The position numbers and the translations under genes were made by a program. The notes beneath the pieces are model-generated. The model saw only the letters and a program-made list of their open reading frames with translations. It searched no databases and was not told the DNA's origin. A stretch of 64,000 bases of DNA from Lineus longissimus. Lineage: Eukaryota; Nemertea; Pilidiophora; Heteronemertea; Lineidae. Location of the stretch: contig NC_088311.1 in assembly GCF_910592395.1 (NCBI RefSeq), positions 21,121,695-21,185,694 of the forward strand, read 5' to 3'. This document shows, one piece after another, positions 48,600 to 62,700 of the stretch (position 1 is the first letter of the stretch; every line of letters starts with the position of its first letter).

Positions 48600-48674
48600 G
48601 GACAGTACTGAAAAGTACTGTACTGTACAGTGTACTGAAAAGTACTGTACTACAGTACTGTACTGAAAAGTGTA
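48600..48674. repeat. Short tandem/palindromic repeat of TACTGAAAAGTACTGTAC
   Basis: Three copies of ACTGAAAAGT(ACTGTACTG), with self-complementary AGTACTGTAC and TACAGTACTGTA stretches between. Confidence 0.75.
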
Positions 48675-48685
48675 AGATGAGGACG

Positions 48686-50604
48686 TGGTCGTCCCCCCCC
48701 CCCCCAACGTAGCCTTGGCTTTGGGTTTTGTCTTACATGTAGATCTTCACGGTCAAAGACTTACAATAGACAAAGGGGAAATGTATCCTTTCACCAGTCA
48801 ATATGTATATTGTGATATAACTGTTTATGACCCTATCAGTATCACACTTGCAGCATCGGTGGCATTCCAAGTTAGAATAGAGACACTGGCAGTGACACCA
48901 CAGGCACAGGAAGGAAGTACCAGTACAGTATTGTTGGGGGGAGGCCCTACAATACAACTTCCTTCGCTGAGTAAAACTTGGGTCTCCCCTAAAATTAAGG
49001 CACATTTCTAACCCTTATAGTTATAGCTATCCTTACAGCTACACAATTTACTGAACTATAAGTATCACTCATACTATCAACCAAATTATAAAGATATCCA
49101 CTCCATAATTCAGAAGTTTAGTCAGTGTTTGATAAATAACCTACTTCTCCCTCTAGGAATGTCTGACCAGGCCAAAGGTCTACATACTACTATGTGATAA
49201 AATGGCCATGGCAAGGGTGTATTGTGATTTACATTCAACTTGATCCTGTTGAGTTGGGTTTAGCACTGATTATTCATGTAGTAGTACCCAGTTCAACTGA
49301 AAATTCCAATGTTGTTGATGATGAGATTATAAACTTTTATTACATTAATTCACTCTCGGGTATGTCATTGCTGCATGTTGAACTACATTGGGTGAGGGAA
49401 AGAATGATAGCAAAACGGTAATAAACATTCACATCAGGAGAAGTAAATGTAGTTTACTTTTGCATCAGATCAGCCAGTGCATACACGTGTGCATCTGTTT
49501 GGGAGTGTGCTTGTGCCAGAGCACTCTTCACTAATTATTGTCAGCATATCACTGGGGTACTGGGTCAAACATCTGATTGTAAATTGGGCCAGATTATAGA
49601 ATTGCCTACTGTGGTGTAGAAAGTGGGTTGTGACCTTATTTTCTTCTCTGCTGTGTTCTCCACAGTCAATATCCTTATCTGGTGCATGAACAAATGAACA
49701 GGTTAAAATTTGTTTCTGGGGCTGCAGCTTCTGCAATCACCATCCAAGGTACTGCAAGATTGCACTGACTCATGACTTCTCAGCATTTCTGGGGACATGA
49801 TTGTCTATTGTCTACATGATGTAATTGTAGGGGCTATCTGTTTTCCATTTTTTTCCCAACAATGATGATACACCAGCTTTTGGTCTAGAATAGAACTGGA
49901 AGATTCCTTTTATACAGATATGGACAGTTACAACTACTGGAGTTCTGCATCGGGTATTGGCCTTCCACTTCAAACACTCGTGGCACTCTTCAGCTAACCA
50001 CTTGTTAGTAGACAAGTCGTGATGGGTCAATAGTAGCCAGAATCCTATATCATCTAATTTGCATGTCTGCGATGATCTTGCTGTACTCTCCAGGCAGTGC
50101 TAAATGCAGAAATATGTATACAACTGTCAGACTGTGCACTCTGGATGGAGAGATGGAATTATTTTGACACGCATGACGAATGATGTGTATCTTATGGGTT
50201 ATGTGCACATAGACTTACCAAGACCCATGGCAAAGTCAAAGACTGTCATCCAAGGAACTGGCCCTGAAGGGTGAAAGACCAAGGAAAACGTAGATGGACT
50301 GGATACCATCGAAGAGTGGACTGTCTTCAAAATACCTAAGCTTATCCGGAACCGCTGCCATAGTGCCCCTACGACTATAGGTCATGGTTCATAGGAGTTG
50401 TAGTGGCAGTACATGTATCCTATGAATGTATGAGACCGCGTCTGCTTTTGTAACAGGGCGAGTTGAATCCTATTGCAACCACAGTAATCTTGATGGTTTT
50501 TCCCTTGGCCTTGAGTCCATTCTGCCACAAAGAAGACAGCTGAATGTGCCAGTGCATTAGTCAAAGTCTCACCATCTTGACCACCTTTTGCTCTATCCTT
50601 ACAG
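48686..50604. other. Stretch upstream of first recognised NFI exon
   Basis: A 108-codon plus frame (48685-49011) has no splice sites or family match. The short NFI first coding exon, expected to end in phase 0 at a GT donor, was not found here. Confidence 0.35.
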
Positions 50605-50760
50605 GACGAGTTCCATCCCTTCATTGAGGCGCTGCTACCTCACGTGAAGGCGTTCTCCTACACGTGGTTCAATCTTCAAGCTGCCAAGAGGAAATACTTC
50701 AAGAAACATGAAAAGCGTATGTCCATGGAGGAAGAGCGCAGGGTCAAGGAAGAACTTCAG
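50605..50760 (+). CDS. NFI: NFI exon: DNA-binding domain, N-terminal part
   Basis: Acceptor ctatccttacag, donor gttggt, 156 nt, phase 0 both sides. Holds the basic helix [20 protein letters not shown]; this start of exon at DEFHPF is the conserved exon border of animal NFI genes. Confidence 0.97.
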
Positions 50761-53700
50761 GTTGGTAAAAAACCGAAGCTCCAACCAAGTCGAGTGCTTC
50801 TAATCAGAGTAATCTTACTTTCACTTTAAAGAAAGCATACATGTAGTCTCCCAAGTCCCGTTTTCAGGCTTTTTGCTTGATCAAACTATAGAATAGCTTG
50901 TAGAAAACGTAATCCGGCAAATGATGAACCGGTTGTGCCTTGTGGTGAACCCTAATCTGAAGGCGGGATATAAACCAAGGTCAATGAATCTTAGTTGAAA
51001 ATTTACACATTTCATTGATCATAAAAGAATATGTCACACCATACTCAACATGCAAAAAGGTAATTCTATTACTTTCCTTGGTGAATTCTGATTTTCTGTG
51101 GGTGAAATTTGTTGACTTTCTCTATTGCAGAATGAGAAGTTGGAAATAAAGCAGAAATGGGCGTCACGGTTATTAGCGAAGCTTCGCAAGGATATTTGCC
51201 AGGAACATCGAGAAGATTTCGTCCTGAGTGTGACAGGCAAGCGCCCGCCTGTGTGTGTGCTAAGTAACCCAGATCAAAAAGGGAAAATGCGCAGAATTGA
51301 CTGTTTACGACAAGCGGACAAAGTATGGCGACTGGACTTAGTGATGGTGATTCTCTTTCGGGCGATACCGTTAGAGAGTACGGACGGAGAGAGACTTGAA
51401 AAAGCACCGTCGTGTATCAACCCTCAGCTTTGTGTCAACCCGGCCCACATCAGTGTGTCAGTGAGAGAGCTGGATTTGTATTTAGCTAATTTCATACATA
51501 GTTATGGTGAGTAAGCAGGGAAGAGCATCGACGTATGTTATTACAAAAGAGTTTAGGGAACTTCAGCTGTTGGGCAAAGGATGGCACTTCAGACGACGTA
51601 GGTTGTTGTATTGTGGACAGTATCTTCGATCAACTGATTTTTAGCTGGTCATGCTATTTGGCCTTAATGACCAGTCCATCGCCCTGCATCATTTTTGTCC
51701 CCTGCAGGTTGATTTTTAAATGCATAACGTTTTGCATTATCTTGTACATCACCGCTGTGACCTGTTGATCGTTTAGATTACGAGTAGGACCACATTTAGC
51801 TTTCGAAGACATGCTCTTTTCTGCGCTAAACCACTTCAGATGCTGCAGAGGGTGTCAACTGGTTGATCACAGTGTTAGGTATATGTCAAGCTGCGGTACA
51901 CACAGGAGATGCAGGCTATGGCAAATGGCATTTGTCAAAATACAGTGAAATAGCTTGACTAGCCTACTATTTGCCCATTGAGAATCCTTTACGGACTGTT
52001 TCATACAGTCTGGGGCAACTGCAGAGAGACTAAGTCTGTGATCAACTAGAATTTATTTCAAATATCCTGGAGAAAGCCTTCCTTCAACTCGATTTGAAAC
52101 TCTCACACCAACAATTATTTGCTGGAAAGAATTCGATACCTGTCTGGGTCATTTCATTAGGTAGGAAGATAAATCATCCTTGCGTGGGTAGCTGTCAATT
52201 TAATTCTTTTTGGGATAGACATGAATTGAACAGAAACCCATTTTATCGGTATTTGGTTGGCCTATTTTGATACCGCATTGAATTGAAAGTATGTAATGCA
52301 TGAACCACCTGTTTTATCCTTTTTTTCTTCAGGTTCTTTGTGTAACATGTATGCTGGCCCAGATATTCCTACCTGTCTGCACTGATATCTTGCATAAAGG
52401 AATGATAGACGTACATTGTATATATTGTGCAAGCAATAGGGTTTCTATGATCTAGGCCAGTATATTCTAGTTTTATGTGTCTACATGTACCTGAATGCCA
52501 AAGTTCAATACAACGTAATCGAAACTGAGTCCAAGCCAGAAAATGACCCCTTGACCATTGGTGTCACTACCAAACCATTGCCTATCCAAATTGTATCAAA
52601 TGACAATAAATGCATTAATGTGTAGCTTGTTCAAAATCATGACAAAATTTTTTATATTGTATTCCAGTGCCAAGAGATTATGCAGAAACTGTACAGAATA
52701 TTGGGGAGGATATAAAAGGTAAGTTCTTAGGGTCTTATGAGAGAGTCCTACTGACAGTTAGATACTTCAATGCATTGAGTCTGGATGTCAGTGTTGTCCG
52801 TTTCCTCCAACTCAAAGTAGTCGAAGTGGTATCAGTTGTCATGTTGTACAGCCTGATACAGTACACCAGTCATGTCCTCACTCGTAAACACTGTGGAATC
52901 ATATTCGATCTGTGTCATAAAGTCTGAATGTCATGTGTGTCATCATCGTCATTGTCCCTATCAGTTATTGTCATGTAACTTGTGATGCAACTTTTGCAGT
53001 CCGGTACTCCAGTAAGTCCTACACTACAGTTGTTCTGCATGAAAATGTTTGATGCACCGTCCCGGGTTTCATCGTACCACATTCAGCTGTTCATTTCTAG
53101 ACTATTAGTATTACTATTGCAATGTAATATTGTGATTGGGCATTGAACTCTCTAGTCAATAAACTTGTGACCCCTTGGATTGTGGTAGTGGAAAAGTTCC
53201 CATAACATTCACCCCATGCTACTGGTGAAATAACATTGAATCATGTTACCCACTCAAAATCCATGACCACTGTTCATGTATGTACTATGTAGTCCTTTTC
53301 CTAATCTTTCAGCTCATTTGAAAATCTTCCCCATTCATTTACTCATGGTCATACTTTAGGTTTATTATTTAGTTCAAGGTTTCTTATACTGTTTTGGGGG
53401 GGGGGGGGGGCAAAAGAGTCAGCAGAAAAGACCAAAGGATTCTGACGCCAATGTCAACCTTACTCGTCGGTGTATGTTGGCATCACATGTCATTGTTCAT
53501 AGAGTCTGTCTGTTGTACGGTAAATACTCAGTCTGAGAGTCGGATAGACCACAAATTTCAGAACACTGGTGGCCTTGTCCATAAAGACAGTAGCTATGGT
53601 CGGCCTGCTCTCAGATTTCACATGGCAGAACATTATGTTCATTCTGGGTGAGTCTTTTGAGGGATACATGTATGTGTTTTAAAACTGGTTGAGTGGGAGC

Positions 53701-56700
53701 TCAGATAACATTGCGGCAGTTAGCTGACTTATTGACCGGCCAACGTTTATAGCCTATTCAGCATTCATTGTGGCCAGTTGACCGTCTTGCTTGGTTGCTG
53801 GCTAAATGAGAACGATGATGAATTGTACTAATTATCCGATAATCAACATGCGATTACAGACGGGGAGGGGTGCTGTTGTCCATCATCGATGAGCGCTCTT
53901 CTGATAGAACAAGGATGCAATCACTTGGTGTGCACATTTTCATTCCCATAAGAATTGCACATCATCCACTTTTATTTCTATCTACCAAAGCACAAGAAAA
54001 TGCAATTATCACGTAAGGCTAAGGCCTCTAAAATCTTATGTTCACCACATCAATTTCTAGTCGACTACACAATATGTGTGTTTGTTCTTAACAAACAATG
54101 TAACCCTAATAATGACGGCCCATCTCTTGAAGAGTCCGATTTCAAACACTTCAGACTGCTCATAAAACTTTCGGGTTGGATCTTCAGTGGAAATGTGTCG
54201 GGCTAAAATGATGCTAAAATTGATTACTGATAAAAAGTCGGAAGCAACATTGGACCTTGATAAAAATTCAATACAGGGTACCATCTTGCTGTGTAATATT
54301 GTGGCATCGCCTTTGTCATGTTTGTAGTCAGGTAGCTAAGTTTATGATTTCATTTTCAATTTCCTGTGCACAGGATGGGGAAGAATGAATTGATGATTAG
54401 GCTCAAATCAAAGGCTTTGTAGAAAATGATCCCACATTCATTATGTTGTCACATAATTTCAGTTTCATTCCTTGTCATCTCATCACATAATGATCCATCG
54501 TGATTCTCGATTTAGACAAATCCTCCATCTTCGAATCATTGCATCCATTCACATGTTTCAGGATCTTTGACCTGATCAATTCCTTCAATGGGTAAATGAA
54601 TCTTGTGACATGTTGTGAGGGTGGGTGATTCAATATTTTCTTGCCCTGTGCAGTTTTACTTCTTCTTGCCTGCCCCGGTGAACATTTGTTTGAGGGATGG
54701 GACCGGGGGTTATTGGTACTATTGACAGTGCCAGTGGGTTGGGCGATCTGAGTTTTGGTTGAAGCTGTACATAAACATTGTATGTAGTGTTCTTACTGCC
54801 ACATCAATGAATATTATACTACATGTACACCACCCTCCGACCTGCTGGTCAATAGTGTTAGACTTTGCATTACTTGAACTTCACAAGGACTCTTCATCTT
54901 TTCAATGGGATCGGGTTTGCTACACATGTACATACAATCACGTCAATCATGAAATCATCATAGCATTCAGCACAACCATCAAATTCACTCATCCGCCCTT
55001 CAAATTCAGTCACGTTGACGTCGATGTTAATATTATGAACGATCTCCGTTTCTTCTGCAGTTCCAGGGAATATTCATTCGGGGGTGTCGGGCAATGACAG
55101 CGTGTCAGCCACCGGGGTATTTTCAGCCAAGGAGCTGCTAAGGGTTACACAAGGTAGGTGTCTCATCCTCATCTGACCCTTCTGTCCTTGCTGTAACCCC
55201 CGCATGACTGTCTGACTGCACCCCAACCTTCACCTGAAATTAGGTATGACCCGCGCATGAGATTGACGATTATGATTGTCATATTCACCGTTTGGCCCCT
55301 AATCAATGGTCTTATAAGACCCAATGTGAATAATGATGGGAAAAAGTGTGGTTGAACTTCGGTTGAGGTCAACTTCATACCAGATTTGCAACAATTCTCT
55401 GTTTCTATGACATTCACGAGTTGGTGTCGTTATTTGGGTATGCTTACCCACAGCTGAATGAAGGCATCCCTCCCCAGGCCATGGTGCCACTGGCAGCGAA
55501 GATTTTTGGGAAGGGTAGTTGGCAAATATGAGTTTGAATTCTTATTGGAAAGAACTTTGTGAGGACGTGGTTGTCCAGATCAAGGGGCAATCGCTGCAGT
55601 TTCTATGTTAATGCTATTTCTCTGCGCTAACTTGTGCAGGAGATTCAGGCGCTACGAGCAGGGTCATGGAATATTGTTCTTGTCCCTTCGCATTCTCTGG
55701 ATTATGAGCTTATTTAACTCTCCTCTGTGGGGTGAAGCCAGAACGCTTGGTTCTATCTCTGCATAGATTTCAATCACAATCCAGATAATGATTGGGCTCA
55801 TGTGGGTAACAAAGGATTTGGTATGTCAGCACCTGATTTCATGATGATATATCAGTAACACAATTCTAAAATCGCTCTGGGCTCTGGTAATGACTACAGA
55901 AGGCCTCTTTGCAGTTAGGTTGACACAAAAATACTTTAAACCAATATGTAATATTTCATATGTCTGAAGAAATTCAATGTCAACTCATCAAGGGGTGCCC
56001 AGGATTTAGTTCGCATGTAGGTCAGCGTAGACAAGGGCTTTGCAGAAAGTTAACAGGATTGATTCATAAAACTGTGCAGAGAATTCATTCAAGAAACTCG
56101 TTCATTGGTTTGCAGTGGTTGTGAGGTCTTGATATTATACATGGTAATAAAATTGATCAAAGATATGTCAGAAATTCTCATACCCTTTTAAGCTAAATCT
56201 ATACCTGCTATTAAGGTGCAGTGGGGCCTATTCGGTGGGGGGGGGGGGGGGGAAAAATCAATGAGGGAGTCTGAGAGAGCATTTGAAAATGTCATTCTGG
56301 TGACCTACATGTAGATAATACATTCATTGGCATTCTCGATAAAGCGTCTAAATAAAAAGTCTAGGTTTTAACAAAACGTGGCAGTCGAATTCCAACTTGA
56401 GCCACCTGTTGATTCACAGTCGAAGGTGGAATACCAACCAAGGTAGCTGCCCACTCCGTGTAGAAGGTTGGATTCTGTTTCATCAGCTCTAGCTTTATGA
56501 TGGGAGAACAGACCAGATGTTGTATTAGAAGTTCAGGTGGAAATCTTTGATAGCAGGATGTTTGCTCGAGGAATGCAGGCAATTTTCCACCCTTGGTTAA
56601 AGATTATTTACTCCCAAATCAAAGAAGCTGAAAGACTGGTTATGCAAGCGAATGTGCGTTGGCTATTGTTGGGTATCGGAGGCAGAAGTTTCAGCGTAAA

Positions 56701-59700
56701 CCTCGGGGTTCAGTGTGGTCTCCATCCTCCCAGTACTGGTTGGGATTACCTCAGTATGGCATTCATTTTTAACCGTGTTTATGAATGCTCATTAGCAGTC
56801 TTATCTAAGGGAAGTCACTTACGTCACTAGAAACCACTAAAGATTATTGGGATGGTCTAGACCAGACTGTTAGATGTTATGCGTCATTAATGCATAGTCT
56901 TATTCATTGGTGAGTTGGGTAACGGGAGGCAGTGGCCGGGAGTGGAGTGTTTGACTTCAGATCAATACCCATGGACATCTTGAGGCTACCCACAGGATCT
57001 TGTTTAGTTCGGGCTAAATGTATGCGGCATGTTGTCAGCCTGTACACTAGCCTAAAGAAATGTGTGTGCTACTACATGTAGCAGAGCTCTACTAAAGCAT
57101 TATTTTCAGCCGGACTCACATACCCCAACACCAGCTAAATGCGTACAGGATTGTACCTTGTTGCACTGGTAGATGCCTGTTTCTGATGTTAGCTAGAAAT
57201 CTGAAAGGGCAGTGTGGAAAAGGGCACTGTCGAAACAGGCAAGATCCAGCGCCCTGCTATTGAATTGCTAGCTAATATCATAATGAAAAAAGGTTGGGAA
57301 ATTGGAGATAATTTAGAAATGGCAGGGCCTGCTTAATCTTGAAACACTAGTCTTCTACACATGGTCTTTGGAATATCCTCACTCCACTTTAAAAGTCAAG
57401 GTTGTTCTGTCCCAAGGACCCCGGACAACATAGAGGTCGAAACTCCTGCTGCTAACATTCCCTGCCTTGTCAAACTACGAACATTCTGTTAAGACATTAG
57501 TGTTATGTTGTAATTGGCTGTTGTAATCATGTTGTTGCTAATTTCTTTGACTAATACCAGCATTTGCTGCTGATAATGTTGGTAATCCTATTTTCTCAAT
57601 CAATGTCTTGATATTATAATTATGAGTCCTCTGAAAAGTCCAGATATCTGGCCTTTATCAAAAATGTACATACAGTAGAGTCTCTTGGCGGGCAGACAAG
57701 TACTGTCCAATTGAGAGCTAATTGCAGAGGATAATCCTGAATGAAAAGGACTGATTAGAGAGGATGTCCTGCTATAAACAGAGCCAGAGTTTTTCACTGA
57801 GGGGAGGTATCACTGTATATTGCAATGAAGAAGCCTTCATGTCTGAATTCGCCCAGGTCACCATAAAGCTGGTTGCAGATGGCCAGAACTTCTCTCTCCG
57901 GTATGCTAGTTCTGGGCATTTTGTCATAATACGTGGAGGTGTCTCTGAGAGGCTTCACTGTCTGGTGGTATGGGTTTAGGGTGTCAGTCTGCCAATAACG
58001 GTTTTTCAGAACTCGTCACGATTCATAGTCTCTATATTGGCATGTTGCTTATCTTTTCAGTGACGCTCGCTCAGCCGCAGAATGGCCAGGTTCACTGTCC
58101 AACTAATTCGTATCCAAAGGTGGACGGGTCTCCTGGTATCAGTTACATGTACACAACAAACTACAGTAATGCAGACCTTGGACTCAACATGGGGAGTATG
58201 GTGCGCCCACATCCCGATCAGGAGTCCTTGAGTCCCAAGTCGATGCGCCATAAACGTATGAAGCGGAGCCACCTGACGTCAGTGTCGTCAGTCGACGATG
58301 ACATCGAGAGCATCGGGGATGAGGAGGCCATGTATTATGGGAAATCTCCGGCCAGCCTCCCTAACCAGTCTTCCAGTTGGCAAGGTGATCACCAGTTAGA
58401 TGCTAACCAAGGTATGATCAGATTAAGTAAGCAGACTTTTATTATTATTCTCCCCTCCCACCACCAGCATCTCCATCACATCATCCGATCATCTCAAGGA
58501 AGCAACCCATCTCTGGTGTTGGGCCTCACAAGGTTGGAAGAAATATTTTTTTCTATCTATCAGTAAGCCTTGCTGTTGTGTCCCCTGTGCAGGATTTTAC
58601 CCTTATCTATCCCTTCATGTAGTTGCCCCTCCCTTCTGATATGTAGCATTCCTGTCACCATCATAGTAACTCGTCATCATACCATGTCATTTTGACTTGT
58701 AAGATCTGTTATAGCTATCAGCCAACAAACTTCAATTATTCTGTTTCACTTGAGATGACTAGAAAAGTAGGGCATCCATGTCATGAATGCTGTGTCCAAA
58801 AATTACACTGGCTTTTAAGAAAAGATGGTCAGAGTTGGGGAGAACATAGAGTAGCCTTGAGTAGCCATCACGTATCAGGTGCACTTGAGTAAACTTGTAT
58901 TATTCACAAAGTACAAATAAGGTATTGTAATATAATAATCTGAATATCGCTCATCAGTTCCCCAAATATTCTGTCATTCTCTTCTGTCTCCTTGTAACTA
59001 ATAGTTATTATTTGCATATTCCAGGACCAATGGCTCACAGCCCAGCTATGCATTCACCCCATATCGTTCCCACTGTTGTGAAGCAAGAGAACGGGGGTGG
59101 CTTTTGTATGGTTTCCTCATCCAACTCAGTACCTCAGATGAGCAGCGTGCAGCGGCCGAGTCACGTGCCCACACCTCCGCACAACCTGAGTATGCCATCG
59201 TCAGTATTGCAGACCGGGCCAAGCCACCATTCAAGGCCAGACTCGCAACCTTCCTCGGCTGTTAGCAGCCTGAGTAAGTTTTCCTTGACCGTTGGCTGGT
59301 TTTCATGTAAAACCATCATTTTAAAAAGCATGATTTTATGCATTCAAGTCTGTGAATTGGGGCAAGGTAAAGGAATTTGGTAAAGAAACGGAATTTCTAG
59401 TTTCCACTTCAAAGACATCTTGTAGGCATTTTTGCGCAATGCTGTTTGAACTTTCTCATCATTTCCCTACACTAATCTCCTACTGTCTATTGTTCACAAT
59501 AAGCATTGTTTCCTTGCAGGCAACCAAGCGCCGTCTAACCTAACAGCCCTAGAGGCAAGCAACCCATTAAAAAGCCCACTGAAATATCAACAGCAGCCAG
59601 GCAATGATACGCTGTCGGACTTCGTCAACCTGGTTTGCCAGGAGGCTCAAAATGCACAAAGCCAGGTATGAGCTCACTTTATCTGTTTTGAGCAAAGTTG

Positions 59701-62700
59701 CAAATCACTCGGCCCAGAAACCATGGTGATAAGTATTACAAAAAGTCGGATCTTATTGACTGTAATAATCCTGGATAACTGTTTGAAAACATACACAGGT
59801 ATACTTTCATGAACATTTGTTGCATATCATTTTACATTGTTAATTCAGTTTTGATGACAATGCTAAAGTCTGTCTTCTGTTTCAGTCGAACTCGAATCCG
59901 TCAACACCAACTGTGAAAAGTCCAACCAAACTTCCTCAGTTCTTCATGCCAGGAATGCTACCTCCTCCTCCACCTCCTCCAGTGGCTCGACCGGTGGCGA
60001 TCTTGCGCACATCTGACGGGCAGGAGTCTGTGATTCGGCGAGATGACTCGCCGCCCGATCACCATCGGGATACCCATACGCCGACGACAGGGAGCACTGC
60101 AGGTTTGTCTTTCTTCATCTTTCTTCGCGTGGCTACCGTCACTAGCAGCTCTTCTTAGATCAACAAGCTTATTTAGGTTATTCTGCCTCCCAAATTGGGT
60201 CAACAACAAAGCAGTGCCCATCTGGGTGTCATACTGTTGGACTAAAAAAATGTGTTGGACACTTTTTCTTCAGTGATTCTTTAAGCATTGCTATTGGTAT
60301 GGAAAATTATAACCAACAAAAAAGTGCGACATAATATCTGGACCTTTTTGGAAGCACGATGAAAACAGCCATCGTACAAAAAGAATCAAATTAGGGTGAG
60401 AGGGGTTTGTATTTGAATGATATATTCTTCTCTCAATGTTGCAGGTGGCAACAGTGGATCTGCTGTGTCCAACAATTCTGGTGCTCCGACCCCTCCTCCT
60501 ATAAACCGGGCGATCATGTCTAGTCCGTTTGCTGTGATCCAGGGCAGGCCTGAGCACGCGTTTGCCCACATTCACCCTCAGCCGCCCCAGGTGAGTAGCG
60601 GCACCACTACTTCTGGTTCATCGAGTATACCGAGTAGTCCCATAAGCAGAGCTGGTGTCATGTCCAGCCCGTTCGCCTTTTTGGGGCGGCCAGAGCATGC
60701 GTTTGCATTATTCCATCCCCAACCTCAGGTGAGACTAATTAAGACAGGCCTTCTCTTAAAAATGGTAATTAACGGATCAAGGGATGTCTCAATGAGTATT
60801 GCATTCAAAATTCCTGGGAAAGATTAATGGCATTTCGGTGTACATGTGATCAAATTTGAAGATGAGACACGGGGAACAAATTTGATGAAATTGTTAGCTG
60901 AAGACCGAAGTTGCAAACCGTTTGAGGCTGATGACACTGAAGTAAAAAAGGTTTAAACGAATGTAAGCCTAGTTGTTGAGTTTGAATCAAGTCTAGCCTA
61001 AATACCTATCGATTTTGACTGCCACAACCTATCTTCTCTGTCTTATTGAAAATCTACTGAAAAATCTTCCTTACTAATTTATAGTATCTTGATTCATATC
61101 GTGTCCCAAGTTAGGCAGTGACCTTGTTGGCGCACTTGAACAAATATGTAAGACATCATTTCACTTCTTTCCCAATTGGCAGCCCTGAAGGTGTAGCTCT
61201 GTTGGGGAAATAAAATGGCAGTTTATTATGTTTTCTTCATCATGTTAGCCATGACATTGAAAAGTCAACAGGGCCCATATAAACTTGGCGTTTGACTACT
61301 CTTTGGCAAGACGGGTCTGCTATGAAAAAGGCAAATTAAATAGCCTATTTGCGTAATATGAATGAACAGATTTCGAACCGAATGCTACTAATTTCACATC
61401 ATTGAAAATTGTCACTCCTTTATTAAGATTTGTTCTAATTTGAATATTAAACGTGGTTGTCTGCTATACCTCATTCATCAGTTCTTCAGTTCACTCTGTT
61501 CTGTGTCATTTCAACAAGAGTTGCATGCATCTTGGTGTAGAAATGGATTGGTGATTTGGCCAAGTTAGACTGGATCTATTTAGGTCTTGACACTTGGGCT
61601 ATTTTTGCTGCTATTTTCACTCTAACACTTGCAAATTCGGTCAACCTATTAGCAGATTTGAGCCCACGGATGAGGCACTGTCAGTGTCAGGTTACCAACA
61701 GTTGGACTATCCAGTGTAGAGGCCTGTGTAAATTGTAGTGTTAGAATGAAAATCGCAGCCAAAACGGCCCAAGCATGCTTAGATTCGTTATGTTTGTTTC
61801 GGTGTATCTTGGCCAAGTCACGCTATCCTTTGCTATAAACTTAACTGTCAAATTCATTGGCAACCTTGGTGCAATAGTACTATAATGGCCAAAAGTGTAT
61901 TTCTTTCTTACTGAAATTTAATCGCAACCATTTGATATCATTTTGTCATCATTTTAAAACTTTGAGTATGATTTTGCTTTTTCTGTCATCGCTTAATATG
62001 TCCAGGTCAACTTTATTTTAAAAAAGTGCAAGTTTAGTTTCAGTGTACCAGTTCGTCATGGGGAATGTGAAATCGGTATTTAAAACATAGATGATTAAAT
62101 TCGGCACCAAAAATTTGCAGGAAATTTGTCCCGAAGATGAATATTTTTTTCATTCATGTATGAAACTAACGAAGTTTGAACAGGTGAACAGATATTGGAA
62201 TTGATGATAATTAACTCGACTCTCATCTGAGACAGAAAAAATAGCTAAAAGCTAAAAGCTACCAGAAACCATCTATTCAATGACCTTTAAGTATAGGTGT
62301 GTACAATGTATTTAGACGTCCATCCATGTGGAAATTAGGAAACAAAGTTTATTGTAAAAAGCATCTGCTCGTCCTTTCGCAGTAACCATAGTTAAAGTTG
62401 AATGATGACAAAATGTGTTGATCAAAATGTGTGCTTAGCTATCACTGACGGGGAGGGGAGTGGGCATCTCTTCGAATTCTTAATTCCATTTTTAAAAAGA
62501 CAGGTCTTTTGTTCATACTTTATACATTCTCTTTGTTTGGTAGCATGTATAGTGTGTGTTGTGCATGATTGGCATATTTCTCTCCTTGTTCATTCACGTT
62601 GCATTATTGTTTTTTCATTTTAAATACAACATTTGTTGTGCTACGTTCCTTTTTATACAATACCGTGTGAGCTTCAGCAGAAGCGAAAGTCACTGTCTTG

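Noticed and set aside
48685-49011. 108-codon plus-strand ORF before NFI
   Set aside because: Starts in a C-run, no donor in phase with the NFI exon at 50605, no family match.
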